From: CAYVTZ01 sp964454685
Lineage (GTDB): Bacteria > Bacillota > Clostridia > Christensenellales > Christensenellaceae
NCBI GenBank assembly: GCA_964454685.1
Contig: CAYVTZ010000034.1
Span: forward strand, 1-33,439
Length of the DNA stretch: 33,439 nt
Reading direction: 5' to 3'
Part shown: positions 23,967-31,118 of the stretch, in pieces
How the letters are laid out: every line of letters begins with the position of its first letter
Position numbering within the stretch: position 1 is the stretch's first letter
The notes under the pieces: generated by a model
Told to the model about the DNA's origin: nothing
The model's input: the letters and a program-made list of their open reading frames with translations, nothing else
Database searches by the model: none
Made by a program: the position numbers and the translations under genes

Positions 23967-25217
23967 TCAGGTGTGCTTTTCTCTGAGCTCGCCTTGCTCT
24001 GCGCGGATTTCCTGAATGCGCTTTGCAAACTGTTTGTTGTAAGTGGCGCAACCCACGTGTTCTTGACGAATCAAAAATTCGATGCAGTTATCGCAAGCGG
24101 TACACCACTTGATCTCGTTATCGCGGTTTTCCATCATCTTGACCGGCAGATAGGGGTCTGCGAAGGATTGCCGACCGAGGCAAATCATGTCTACGACACC
24201 ATCCGCGATGTTTTTGTTACCCCAGAAACGCGTGCTGTTGCACTCCGGTGCGACTGCCTGAAAGCGCGTTCCCTTGCCATTGCGGAAAATGCTATATGCC
24301 GAGCCGATGACGGCTGTTTCCGGATTGAGATTATCCCGACATACCTTCTGGAAATAGAAGTGCAGATAACCAAAGTCCGGCAGATGTTTGTCCGGCTGCG
24401 AGAGCGCGAGTGTGTGCGAGGGCGAACCTGCCGACTGGATGAAATAGGTTGCGCCGCGCTCTTCGAGACCTTTCAGCAGATCGATGGACTCGGTGAGATC
24501 CATGACCGCCGTATCCGGACCCGCCGTACCCTGACCGCCGGGGAACCCCTCATAAATGGAGACCTTGGAACCTACAAGGAAATTGGGATCGTTGACTTCG
24601 CGAATCACGCGCTCGGTCAGATCAAACGCATATTGACGACGCTTTGCCCACTCGCCGCCATACTTCCAGTTGTGCCGGTTAAAGGGGCGTAGAATCTGCG
24701 AGCCGAGATAGCCATGACAGAATTTGAGATCGACGCCGTCTGCGCCGGCATCATGCGCGATTTTGGCTGCCAGAACGAGCTGATCCATGATGACCTTGAT
24801 TTCGTCCTCGCTGATCTGCGCGGCATCTTCGTATCCATACAGCGGCTGCTGCGTCACGCGGATGCGCTTGGACATCGTCGGATGGCTGATTTCGCCGGAG
24901 TGCGTAAGCTGAAACACAAACACGGTTTCTTTGTTGATTTCCTTCATCTTGCTGACGAAAGTTTTGAGGTCGTTGGCATTTTCCGGCATGATGGAAAGCT
25001 GATGGATGCGCGAGACATTATCGCGCTGCGCGGTGATTGCCTCAAGATCGATAAACCCTGCCTTACCCTCAAACAGGCGTGTATAACGCTCGTAGACGCT
25101 GGGGGAAGGGCTGCCGATGTCGTTGGCGTCACAGCACTCCATCGCGTTCATCGCAATACGGTTGGGTGCGGTTTTGTTGCCGATTTTAAACGGTGTAAAC
25201 AACAATTCTTGGCTCAT
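23967..25217 (-). CDS. Old Yellow Enzyme family NADH:flavin oxidoreductase, short form with Fe-S cysteines
   Basis: A 416-residue FMN TIM-barrel reductase. LFTPFKIGNKTAPNRIAMN is the classic start, VFQLTHSGEISHP and DAGADGVDLKFCHGYLGSQ are core motifs, and YGGEWAKRRQYAF follows. A cluster of CxxCxxC-x11-C (CTACDNC to GC, about residues 370-388) suggests the 4Fe-4S cluster of 2,4-dienoyl-CoA reductase-type members, but the C-terminal FAD/NAD(P) domain is absent. The usual HxxH/HxxN active-site pair reads KFCH (Lys165, His168), so substrate handling may differ. It probably reduces an activated C=C bond (dienoyl, bile pigment, steroid or diet-derived). ATG at 25217 has AGGAGG 9 bases upstream. 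It is divergent from a PAS-LuxR regulator. Confidence 0.88.
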   Translation of the reverse strand: MSQELLFTPFKIGNKTAPNRIAMNAMECCDANDIGSPSPSVYERYTRLFEGKAGFIDLEAITAQRDNVSRIHQLSIMPENANDLKTFVSKMKEINKETVFVFQLTHSGEISHPTMSKRIRVTQQPLYGYEDAAQISEDEIKVIMDQLVLAAKIAHDAGADGVDLKFCHGYLGSQILRPFNRHNWKYGGEWAKRRQYAFDLTERVIREVNDPNFLVGSKVSIYEGFPGGQGTAGPDTAVMDLTESIDLLKGLEERGATYFIQSAGSPSHTLALSQPDKHLPDFGYLHFYFQKVCRDNLNPETAVIGSAYSIFRNGKGTRFQAVAPECNSTRFWGNKNIADGVVDMICLGRQSFADPYLPVKMMENRDNEIKWCTACDNCIEFLIRQEHVGCATYNKQFAKRIQEIRAEQGELREKHT

Positions 25218-25247
25218 AATGGAATTCCTCCTACATATGGATAGAGT

Positions 25248-25345
25248 GGTAGTACCCCGTCTCAACCGGGATATGAGAAGAGATTTTTCCTGCGGCGACA
25301 AGGACTCTTTGCACCGCAGCATGGATTGTGTTGGCGGGTACTACC
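25248..25345. promoter_or_regulatory. Paired palindromic operator candidates before the reductase
   Basis: GGTAGTACCC (25248-25257) and GGGTACTACC (25336-25345) are perfect 10-base inverted copies with centres 88 bases apart, and each contains a GGTA-N-TACC palindrome. They sit in the 5' leader of the reductase gene and could bind the divergent LuxR-type protein, with looping between sites. Confidence 0.5.
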
Positions 25346-25379
25346 GAAAAAATTGATTCTATTATCATTGTACGCCACA

Positions 25380-25392
25380 GTATTTGAAATAC
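25380..25392. promoter_or_regulatory. 13-base palindrome in the divergent promoter region
   Basis: GTATTT-G-AAATAC is a perfect odd palindrome just upstream of a minus-strand GATAAT at about 25362-25367. It overlaps the -35 position of the reductase promoter, so a bound regulator could contact polymerase. Confidence 0.45.
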
Positions 25393-25409
25393 AACATCCC
25401 AATAACCCA

Positions 25410-25454
25410 TTGAAAACACATGGCACTCTATGGTATTTTATAGGTATTAGAGTG
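25410..25454 (+). promoter_or_regulatory. Promoter of the PAS-LuxR gene with flanking inverted repeat
   Basis: TTGAAA (25410-25415), 18 bases, TATTTT (25434-25439). CACTCTA (25424-25430) and TAGAGTG (25448-25454) are perfect inverted arms that bracket the -10, which suggests autoregulation. Confidence 0.55.
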
Positions 25455-25479
25455 AAAAGGATGGGAGGTGTGACCCGAG

Positions 25480-26370
25480 ATGCAGGAAGCGACACGCAAC
25501 CGATTTGACTGGATTTTTTCGGAAGAGAACGCGGAGCAGTTTCGAGTGGCAGACGTACGCGCTTTTTTTGACGGATCGGAGCTGTTTCAAACGGTGCTGG
25601 AAAGCATTCAGGATGGCGTGTGTGTGCTGGATTGCGAATATGCGATACAATACGTGAATACGACGATGCGTCGCCAGTATGCGCATGAAAAGAAGGTGGA
25701 GGGACGCAAGTGTTACAGCGCGTTTCACCATCGAAAAAAGCTGTGTGAGAACTGCCCAACGCACCGTGTGTTTGAGAGCAAACGCCCGCAATCGGAAATT
25801 GTGGAATATCAAGAGGGACCGGAACCGGGATTTCATCAGATTTTTGCGATTCCGGTGCTGGACTTTGCGGACAACGTGATTCTTGTGATTGAATACATTC
25901 GGGACATTACCTTTCAAAAGAAGGTGGAGTCGGACATGGAGGATTTGAAGGCGCGCTTTGCGCTGCTGGAAAATCAGAATGCGTTGCTGATGAGTTTGCA
26001 TGAAAAGACCTTGCGGGATCGTCGGGAATTGGAAGAGACCATCAACGGTAACATTGCGCGCTATATCAAGCCTGCGTTCGAATATCTGAAAAAGACACTG
26101 CGTGCGCAGGATGTAGATTTTGTGAGCGGGCTGTTTGACGAGATCGTATATCCGGTGACGCGCAAACGTCCGCAGGAGCTTGCAGCTTTTACAACGCGGG
26201 AATATCAAGTGGCGGGGCTGATCAAGGAGGGGAAATCTTCAAAAGAGATTGCGCAGACACTGGGGATCAGTAAAAAGGCGGTGGATAACTACCGCATTGC
26301 GATCCGAAAAAAGCTTTCGCTTTCCAGGGAGGACAATTTGCAGACCTATTTGGAGCAGATTTATTTGTAG
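25480..26370 (+). CDS. PAS domain LuxR-type transcription regulator
   Basis: A 296-residue cytosolic regulator. Residues about 33-150 are a PAS domain (QTVLESIQDGVCVLDCEYAI), with the GRKCYSAFHHRKKLCENCP segment common in PAS sensors and a closing IEYIRDITFQKK. A coiled coil spans about 150-190. Residues about 230-290 are a LuxR helix-turn-helix (FTTREYQVAGLIKEGKSSKE, LGISKKAVDNYRIAIRKKL). No membrane segment or receiver domain is present, so it likely senses a soluble ligand or redox state directly. It faces the OYE-family gene across a palindrome-rich region and is its obvious candidate regulator. ATG at 25480 follows GGGAGG. Confidence 0.86.
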   Translation: MQEATRNRFDWIFSEENAEQFRVADVRAFFDGSELFQTVLESIQDGVCVLDCEYAIQYVNTTMRRQYAHEKKVEGRKCYSAFHHRKKLCENCPTHRVFESKRPQSEIVEYQEGPEPGFHQIFAIPVLDFADNVILVIEYIRDITFQKKVESDMEDLKARFALLENQNALLMSLHEKTLRDRRELEETINGNIARYIKPAFEYLKKTLRAQDVDFVSGLFDEIVYPVTRKRPQELAAFTTREYQVAGLIKEGKSSKEIAQTLGISKKAVDNYRIAIRKKLSLSREDNLQTYLEQIYL

Positions 26371-26418
26371 GAGATTGGGCGGGAAAGCATAGACAATACC
26401 AAATCAATCCAGTATAAA

Positions 26419-26446
26419 AGTAAAAAGTTTATACTAACTTTTTACT
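26419..26446. promoter_or_regulatory. Perfect 11-base inverted repeat, orphan operator
   Basis: AGTAAAAAGTT (26419-26429), spacer TATACT, AACTTTTTACT (26436-26446). The spacer itself is a good -10 hexamer. It is typical of a dimeric repressor site over a promoter, yet only an 8-codon ORF follows. Confidence 0.6.
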
Positions 26447-26483
26447 GTCAACAACTGAACAGGAAACGCAAAGGAGAATTGCT

Positions 26484-26510
26484 ATGGTGACTCAGACAAC
26501 GCTTGGATAG
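26484..26510 (+). CDS. 8-codon ORF with a perfect ribosome binding site
   Basis: ATG at 26484 with AAAGGAG 7 bases upstream encodes MVTQTTLG and stops at TAG 26508-26510. It lies after the operator-like repeat and before a terminator-like hairpin. It may be a leader peptide, or the stump of a deleted gene. Nothing in its sequence is recognisable. Confidence 0.3.
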   Translation: MVTQTTLG

Positions 26511-26545
26511 AAAAGTGTGCAGAACGAGATATGTATTGAAATCAA

Positions 26546-26578
26546 AAAAAGCGCCGGAACCGGATTCCAGCGCTTTTT
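26546..26578. terminator. Bidirectional terminator
   Basis: AAAAAGCGC (26546-26554) and GCGCTTTTT (26570-26578), with inner GGAA/TTCC pairing. It ends the YerB gene and any transcript from the orphan operator region. Confidence 0.8.
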
Positions 26579-26585
26579 GTATGGA

Positions 26586-27716
26586 TTATGCGTTGTGTTT
26601 TTTCTGCGTTCCGTCTTCCATATTGGCGATAACGGATTTGTTGTTCGGGTGCATCTCGATCCATGTGTTGCCCGGTGTGAAGGTGACTTCCTCGCCGCTT
26701 GCCAGCTTATACGTGGTTTTATCTGCATAGCTGGGACGAGACCAAGTTCCTTCCATATATTTACCGTTGATGATGAACAGTGCCGGACCTTCGCCGCTGA
26801 CTTCGATGAGCTTTCTACCGCCCTCGTTTGCCGCTTCCGAAACGCTGACATACTGTACCACCAGATTTTGCACTTCCACCGGCTTGCCGGTTTCTTCCGC
26901 GATGAACTCTTTGCCGCCCATATAACGGATCAGTTTGTTGCTTGCCGCATCATATTTATATTCTACGAATCCCGGCTTGCTCCAGAAGGAAAGCTGGATG
27001 TCTTTGATTGCAGGCTGATCGGTATAATTTTTGGTCGGGTAGAACTTGAGCGCTTGCTTTTGCTGAGGCTCGTATTCATAGACTTCCGCATCTTTCTTTA
27101 CGTTGGTATACGCCGTATGCTCCAGCGCCTTGCCTGTATTTTGGCGGCGATAGATCAGATTGGCGTTTTTACCACGCACACCGTTGATGCGCTGCTTGAT
27201 GTGATCTCCGCTTTCGCCGTAGATGTATGTGGTTTTAAAGTTGGGGTCTTCCGGACCTCCCTGATGCACATACAGAGCATCCCATTCCTGCTGGATGCGC
27301 TGATGATAATAACGCGAGGAACGCACCGGTCCCACTTCATCGGGATAGGTATCGTTGAAGATGCAGGTGAAACGCGTGTCGATTCCTTCGATCATGGTTT
27401 CATAGACGATGTCTGCCTGCTGCAAGCCTGCCTGCGGTCTTGCCGGAGGCTCGTTTTCGATCTGCACGATGACCGGTTTATATGCCGGATGTCCAGCCAA
27501 ACCTGTTGTGGGGGAGGCATCCGCCGGAGCGGGGGCTCCGCCATCCGCATTTGCGGCAGGCTGCTCGGGTTGCGTTGCGGGCTGCTCGGTTGCAGGCGCC
27601 GGCTCCGTGGTTGATTCGATATGCGCCGGTGCTTCCGTATCAGCTTTGGGAGCACACGCGGTAAACACTGACATTGCCATCACAATCGCAAGAATTATGA
27701 TAAGAGTTTTTTTCAT
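26586..27716 (-). CDS. DUF3048 (YerB-like) lipoprotein
   Basis: A 376-residue exported lipoprotein. The signal peptide ends FTAC with Cys21. A Pro/Ala/Glu-rich linker covers about residues 22-68. The YerB domain begins with LAGHPAYKPVIVQIENEPPARPQ and continues with ADIVYETMIEG, TRFTCIFNDTYPDEVGPVRS and the RYYHQRIQQEWDA stretch, all family hallmarks. The C-terminal part (VSVSEAANEGGRKLIEVSGEG, NGKYMEGTW) is the second YerB domain. The family is membrane-anchored at the cell surface in Bacillota and its molecular role is unsettled. ATG at 27716 with AAAGGA upstream; it is monocistronic. Confidence 0.9.
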   Translation of the reverse strand: MKKTLIIILAIVMAMSVFTACAPKADTEAPAHIESTTEPAPATEQPATQPEQPAANADGGAPAPADASPTTGLAGHPAYKPVIVQIENEPPARPQAGLQQADIVYETMIEGIDTRFTCIFNDTYPDEVGPVRSSRYYHQRIQQEWDALYVHQGGPEDPNFKTTYIYGESGDHIKQRINGVRGKNANLIYRRQNTGKALEHTAYTNVKKDAEVYEYEPQQKQALKFYPTKNYTDQPAIKDIQLSFWSKPGFVEYKYDAASNKLIRYMGGKEFIAEETGKPVEVQNLVVQYVSVSEAANEGGRKLIEVSGEGPALFIINGKYMEGTWSRPSYADKTTYKLASGEEVTFTPGNTWIEMHPNNKSVIANMEDGTQKKHNA

Positions 27717-27749
27717 GTATCTAACATCCTTTCAGAAAAATCAGCTTTG

Positions 27750-27778
27750 ATTATAGCACGGCTGACCCTATAATTGAA
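27750..27778 (-). promoter_or_regulatory. Promoter of the YerB-like gene
   Basis: On the minus strand, TTCAAT (27778-27773), 17 bases, then extended -10 TGCTATAAT with its hexamer at 27755-27750. Confidence 0.65.
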
Positions 27779-27863
27779 TGGTTTTGCACAAATAAATTGT
27801 GAACAAACTTTTAACTTTGCGCCAAGACGCGCGTTATAACCGCTTTTCCCTGCGGCGGTTGCT

Positions 27864-27891
27864 TGATAGGGTAATCAATTTGTGATACTAT
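27864..27891 (+). promoter_or_regulatory. Possible promoter of the DivIC-like gene
   Basis: TTGATA (27864-27869), 16 bases, TACTAT (27886-27891). The short distance to the start codon is unusual. An AACCGC/GCGGTT inverted repeat lies just upstream (27839-27860). Confidence 0.35.
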
Positions 27892-27909
27892 GAAGATCGG
27901 AGGCAGATG

Positions 27910-28341
27910 ATGAAGCAAAAAGAGGAACAAAAAGCAAAAAAAAATCGCGTACCATTCGGACGGATGAAAGTTTTTATTTTTGTTTGCGTTCTGGTGTATG
28001 CCAGCATCACATTTGTAAACCAGCAAAGTATTTTAAATGTGCAATACGCCAAAAATGCCGAACTTGCAGAGCAGGAGGCATCCTTGCAGCGCGAACTTGC
28101 ATTTTATCAAAACGAGCTTTCCTACATTGGCAGTGACGAATATGTGGAACAGCGCGCGCGGGGATTGTTTGGGTATTTGTATCCGGATGAGACACAGTAT
28201 ATTGCCATGCCATCGGATGCGCCGGTGCAGGAGCCTGTGCCCCCGGCAGAGACACCGGAGTCGCAGGAGCCTGCTGCTACGACGGAGCCGGACCCCATTC
28301 CAACCGATGCGCCGACACCGACGGATGTGCCGACGGAGTGA
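27910..28341 (+). CDS. Septum formation initiator family protein (DivIC/FtsB-like)
   Basis: A 143-residue bitopic protein. A basic cytosolic head (about 22 residues) precedes one membrane helix (MKVFIFVCVLVYASITFV, about 21-39), then a coiled coil (about 45-75, ELAEQEASLQRELAFYQNEL). It continues with YIGSDEYVEQRARGLFGYLYPDE, the FtsB/DivIC end motif. A Pro/Thr/Glu-rich tail of about 50 residues with PTDAPTPTDVPT follows and is not part of the usual 100-120 residue core. It would join the FtsL/FtsQ-type divisome complex. ATG at 27910 gives a better distance to GGAGG (27899-27903) than ATG at 27907. Confidence 0.85.
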   Translation: MKQKEEQKAKKNRVPFGRMKVFIFVCVLVYASITFVNQQSILNVQYAKNAELAEQEASLQRELAFYQNELSYIGSDEYVEQRARGLFGYLYPDETQYIAMPSDAPVQEPVPPAETPESQEPAATTEPDPIPTDAPTPTDVPTE

Positions 28342-28393
28342 GCGGCTTTGAGCAAGGCTGAATTTGGAATGAAAAATAAGGAATAATAAGGTA

Positions 28394-29239
28394 TCATGAA
28401 TTTGACTGTAAGAATTGTTTGATTTTCGCACCATCCTCATAGCCTTTTTGATAGAGTTGCAGAAATGCTTCTCTGTTTTTTTTGAGCGCTGCCACGCCGC
28501 AGGGGTCATCGGGCGTGACCAAAAGCGCCTTGCCTTGGCGTTCCAGCTCTTTTAACTGCTGCATCGCGTTGTTATACACCTCGTGACGGTGTTCCAGAAG
28601 CTGCATGATGGCAGGATATTTTTTCAGGAACCGGGAAAGCAGCCACAAATTGGACTGTTTTTCCTTGACATAGTCCAGTGGACGGGTGAGCAGCACGACA
28701 ATCTTTTCGCATCCATCATCCAGCGCTTTTTGAAAGGGGATGGGCGTGGATACGCCGCCGTCAAACCACAGACTGCCTGCGACGGGATAAGGTTTGCAGG
28801 CGACGGGAATCGCACAGGAGGCTTTGAGCACATCGTATTGATCCTGCGCCATGTCCGCAATGGTAAAGTAATGCTGTAAGCCGGTGTATGCGTTGGTTGC
28901 GGCGATATAAAAAGGCGTGCAATTTTTGCAGACAGAAGCAAAATCCAGTGGATATTCTCCGCCGCGCACCGTGAGCGTGGTGTAAATATAGTCCAGATTT
29001 AGAAAATTTCCGTGTTTGAGCCAGTTGCCCAGTCCCATATATTCTTTTCGGAACGTATAGTCTGCAAAGAACGTGAGGGTGCGACCGCGCTGTCCGGCGA
29101 GAAATGTAATCATATTTGCCGCGCCGGCCGAGACACCGATGCCGTAATCGATGGAAATACCTGCATCCAGCAGATAATCATAGATTCCGGCGGTGTAAAC
29201 ACCACGCATACCGCCGCCACCATCAATAAAACCAATCAT
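28394..29239 (-). CDS. Patatin-like phospholipase
   Basis: A 281-residue cytosolic lipid acyl hydrolase. The oxyanion-hole motif is DGGGGMRGVY at the N-terminus, the nucleophile is in GVSAGA (about residue 40) and the dyad Asp is in WFDGGVSTPIP (about 160). It resembles the bacterial YjjU/RssA-like patatins and likely cleaves fatty acids from phospholipid. ATG at 29239 lies 5 bases after the stop of the upstream DUF6125 gene; its GGAGG is 16 bases away, inside that gene, so translation is probably coupled. A TTG at 29275 would add 12 residues before the glycine-rich motif. Confidence 0.9.
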   Translation of the reverse strand: MIGFIDGGGGMRGVYTAGIYDYLLDAGISIDYGIGVSAGAANMITFLAGQRGRTLTFFADYTFRKEYMGLGNWLKHGNFLNLDYIYTTLTVRGGEYPLDFASVCKNCTPFYIAATNAYTGLQHYFTIADMAQDQYDVLKASCAIPVACKPYPVAGSLWFDGGVSTPIPFQKALDDGCEKIVVLLTRPLDYVKEKQSNLWLLSRFLKKYPAIMQLLEHRHEVYNNAMQQLKELERQGKALLVTPDDPCGVAALKKNREAFLQLYQKGYEDGAKIKQFLQSNS

Positions 29240-29244
29240 TGTTA

Positions 29245-29757
29245 TTACTGTGCTTCCTCCAGCGAGAATTCCCAAGAGCAGCAGACGTCCTCGTTGGTGA
29301 TGTCGGGATAGCAGCTCAGGCAGCGGCAGCGGATGCGCGGATCGATGGCTTTGGCGAACTCCACATATTCAATGACGCCTACCGATTTGCAGGGGTGAAA
29401 GGGCATGCCTTTGCGTTTGCGCGCGGTCTGTACGCGGCAATCTACATTGTTAAAAATGAGCTTCCCCTCTTGGAAAATCAGATCATAATCGTTGATGTTT
29501 CCGTAAAAGCGGAATTTGAGTGCTTCCGCCAGTCCTTCCAGTCCCGGTTGCTCCGGCAGATTTAAAAACGCCTTGAGACGCTTTGCCTCGATGGGGCTAA
29601 ACCGCCGCCATGCTTCTTCATCGTGCTCCATTGCTTCGTCCATACCGTGCTTGCGCTCGACAGATTGAAACCACACTCCGTCCATTGCCAGCCAATTTTT
29701 GGCGTAGATACCCAACAGCTCGATGAGCTGTTCTTTGGTTAAATCGTTGATGTTCAT
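29245..29757 (-). CDS. DUF6125-like cysteine-rich protein
   Basis: A 170-residue soluble protein. The N-terminus LTKEQLIELLGIYAKNWLAM and the middle EEAWRRFSPIEAKRLKAFL match what I know of DUF6125. The second half has DCRVQTARKRKGMPFHPCKS, then VEYVEFAKAIDPRIRCRCLSCYPD and CCSWEF, giving seven or more Cys that could bind metal or a cluster. The family is related by pattern to L-2-amino-thiazoline-4-carboxylate hydrolase-like proteins, but no activity is established to my knowledge. ATG at 29757 has AAAGGAG 7 bases upstream. It shares a transcript with the patatin. Confidence 0.75.
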   Translation of the reverse strand: MNINDLTKEQLIELLGIYAKNWLAMDGVWFQSVERKHGMDEAMEHDEEAWRRFSPIEAKRLKAFLNLPEQPGLEGLAEALKFRFYGNINDYDLIFQEGKLIFNNVDCRVQTARKRKGMPFHPCKSVGVIEYVEFAKAIDPRIRCRCLSCYPDITNEDVCCSWEFSLEEAQ

Positions 29758-29799
29758 GATAGACTCCTTTTGGGTGATGTTACTATTGTATTATCGTAC

Positions 29800-30720
29800 C
29801 TAAAATGACGGAAAATGTAAAGAGGGCGTGCGTAATCCTTCTTGGGATTTGCGTAGTGCGGTGGGGGTATATCCTGTGGTGCGGCGGAACACTCTGGTAA
29901 AATAGCTGGTATCATTGAAGCCGGTTTGAAAACAGATTTCTGTGATGGAATCTTGCGTGGTAAGCAGTTTTTGCGCTGCCGTCTTGATGCGAAACTCCAA
30001 GAGATAATCAAAGGCGGTGATACCCAGTTGTTGCTGAAAACAGCGGCAGCAGGTACGTACGCTGATTCCGGCGCTATTGGCGATATCGTATATCGTAAGC
30101 GATAGTGCGTAGTTTTCGTGTAGGAAGGTCAACATCTGCTTGAGGCGAGGGTCTTGCGGATTGGAAGGCTTTGTGGCGCTTATGAGATGCTCAAAAACGC
30201 TAAGCCATATTTGTGAAATATAATTGCGCAGTAGAATTTCGTGCCCGATGGCTGCCTGTGCGTAACATGTGAAGCACTCCTGCATCAAAAGCAGCACATC
30301 CGCTTGCCACGGTGCTTCGGGGGAGAGGGGCACGGCCATGATGTGGCTGCCGGATGTGACGGGCAGCACATATTTCTGCGCGAAAATGCTATGCGGCGAT
30401 CCTGAGACAAGCAGAGGATCGAATACGATATTTGTCATTGTGCAGGGTGTTTGAGGCAGAGGACGCATGGCGTGCAGCTGCTGACTGTTGATGAATGCGC
30501 CGCAACCTGCGGGGAGGGTGATTTTACTGCCATTGCTTTCCAGCAGCATCTGCCCTTGACGCACATAAACCAGCTCGACTTCGCGGTGCCAGTGCCATGG
30601 TACGCTACGCGTGACGAAACAGGACATGTCGTTTTCGTACATTTCGATGGGAAAGAGCGGTGTGCCGCGCGGTGTAAGCTCGCGCAGGGTTTGATCGACG
30701 ATGATTTCGTTTAGCTGCAT
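29800..30720 (-). CDS. AraC-family transcription regulator with cupin sensor
   Basis: A 306-residue regulator. The N-terminal half is a cupin-type sensor (VPWHWHREVELVYVRQGQML, LPAGCGAFINSQQLHAM) that would bind a small ligand, perhaps a sugar. The C-terminal 100 residues are the double helix-turn-helix (LTIYDIANSAGISVRTCCRC, then SITEICFQTGFNDTSYFTRV and FRRTTGYTPTALR). ATG at 30720 follows GAGG by 7 bases. It could share a transcript with the DUF6125-patatin pair 42 bases downstream, and it is divergent from a small unknown gene. Confidence 0.9.
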   Translation of the reverse strand: MQLNEIIVDQTLRELTPRGTPLFPIEMYENDMSCFVTRSVPWHWHREVELVYVRQGQMLLESNGSKITLPAGCGAFINSQQLHAMRPLPQTPCTMTNIVFDPLLVSGSPHSIFAQKYVLPVTSGSHIMAVPLSPEAPWQADVLLLMQECFTCYAQAAIGHEILLRNYISQIWLSVFEHLISATKPSNPQDPRLKQMLTFLHENYALSLTIYDIANSAGISVRTCCRCFQQQLGITAFDYLLEFRIKTAAQKLLTTQDSITEICFQTGFNDTSYFTRVFRRTTGYTPTALRKSQEGLRTPSLHFPSF

Positions 30721-30760
30721 AGGGAATCCTCGCAAACACAGTATTTGGCTATATAATTAT

Positions 30761-30789
30761 AGTATATGGCAAAAAGATACCTGTTTCAA
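30761..30789 (-). promoter_or_regulatory. Promoter of the AraC-family gene
   Basis: On the minus strand, TTGAAA (30789-30784), 17 bases, then TATACT (30766-30761). Confidence 0.75.
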
Positions 30790-30791
30790 GC

Positions 30792-30809
30792 ATTATATTG
30801 CAATATAAT
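30792..30809. promoter_or_regulatory. Perfect 18-base palindrome over the divergent -10
   Basis: ATTATATTG-CAATATAAT. It contains a TATAAT (30804-30809) serving as the likely -10 of the small plus-strand gene and lies just behind the -35 of the AraC gene. A regulator bound here could govern both. Confidence 0.55.
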
Positions 30810-30847
30810 CATAGTAAGGGAACGGGGAGGATAAGGAGGATGAAAAG

Positions 30848-31111
30848 ATGAAGGTGTATAACGTAACGAATTTCTCTCGATTTTTTCAATCGCTGGATCA
30901 ATGTGACGACGACCTGACGCTGGTGATGCCGGATGGGAACGTCTATGACTGGCGCAGCAATCGCCCGCTATTGCTTTCGCTGGTGCAGGCGCTGGATGTA
31001 GAGCGCTTTAATCAGATGGAGTTGCAATTTAAGGACGGCACGGACACCTCCCATGTGATTTGCTACATGATGGAAGGGGAACGCATGGATCACGGGTGCA
31101 GGAGCATATGA
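30848..31111 (+). CDS. Small conserved-looking protein of unknown function
   Basis: An 87-residue soluble acidic protein preceded by an excellent AAGGAGG 8 bases before ATG 30848. The pattern VTNFSRFFQSLDQCDDDLTL followed by a GNVYDWRSN turn reminds me of small clostridial proteins mislabelled polyA polymerase (Cys after an FF-x-VD motif, then V/L-rich strand and a GD-N-LKS turn), but I am not sure. No membrane segment or known motif. It ends 8 bases before the end of the converging diguanylate cyclase gene, with no terminator visible between. Confidence 0.65.
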   Translation: MKVYNVTNFSRFFQSLDQCDDDLTLVMPDGNVYDWRSNRPLLLSLVQALDVERFNQMELQFKDGTDTSHVICYMMEGERMDHGCRSI

Positions 31112-31118
31112 AAGCAGA

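Noticed and set aside
23895..24692. Plus-strand open frame of about 265 codons opposite the OYE-family gene
   Set aside because: Antisense to a well-supported reductase and starts in its terminator hairpin.
26517..27614. Plus-strand open frame of about 365 codons opposite the YerB-like gene
   Set aside because: Antisense to a clear DUF3048 lipoprotein, begins inside a terminator and shows no recognisable domain.
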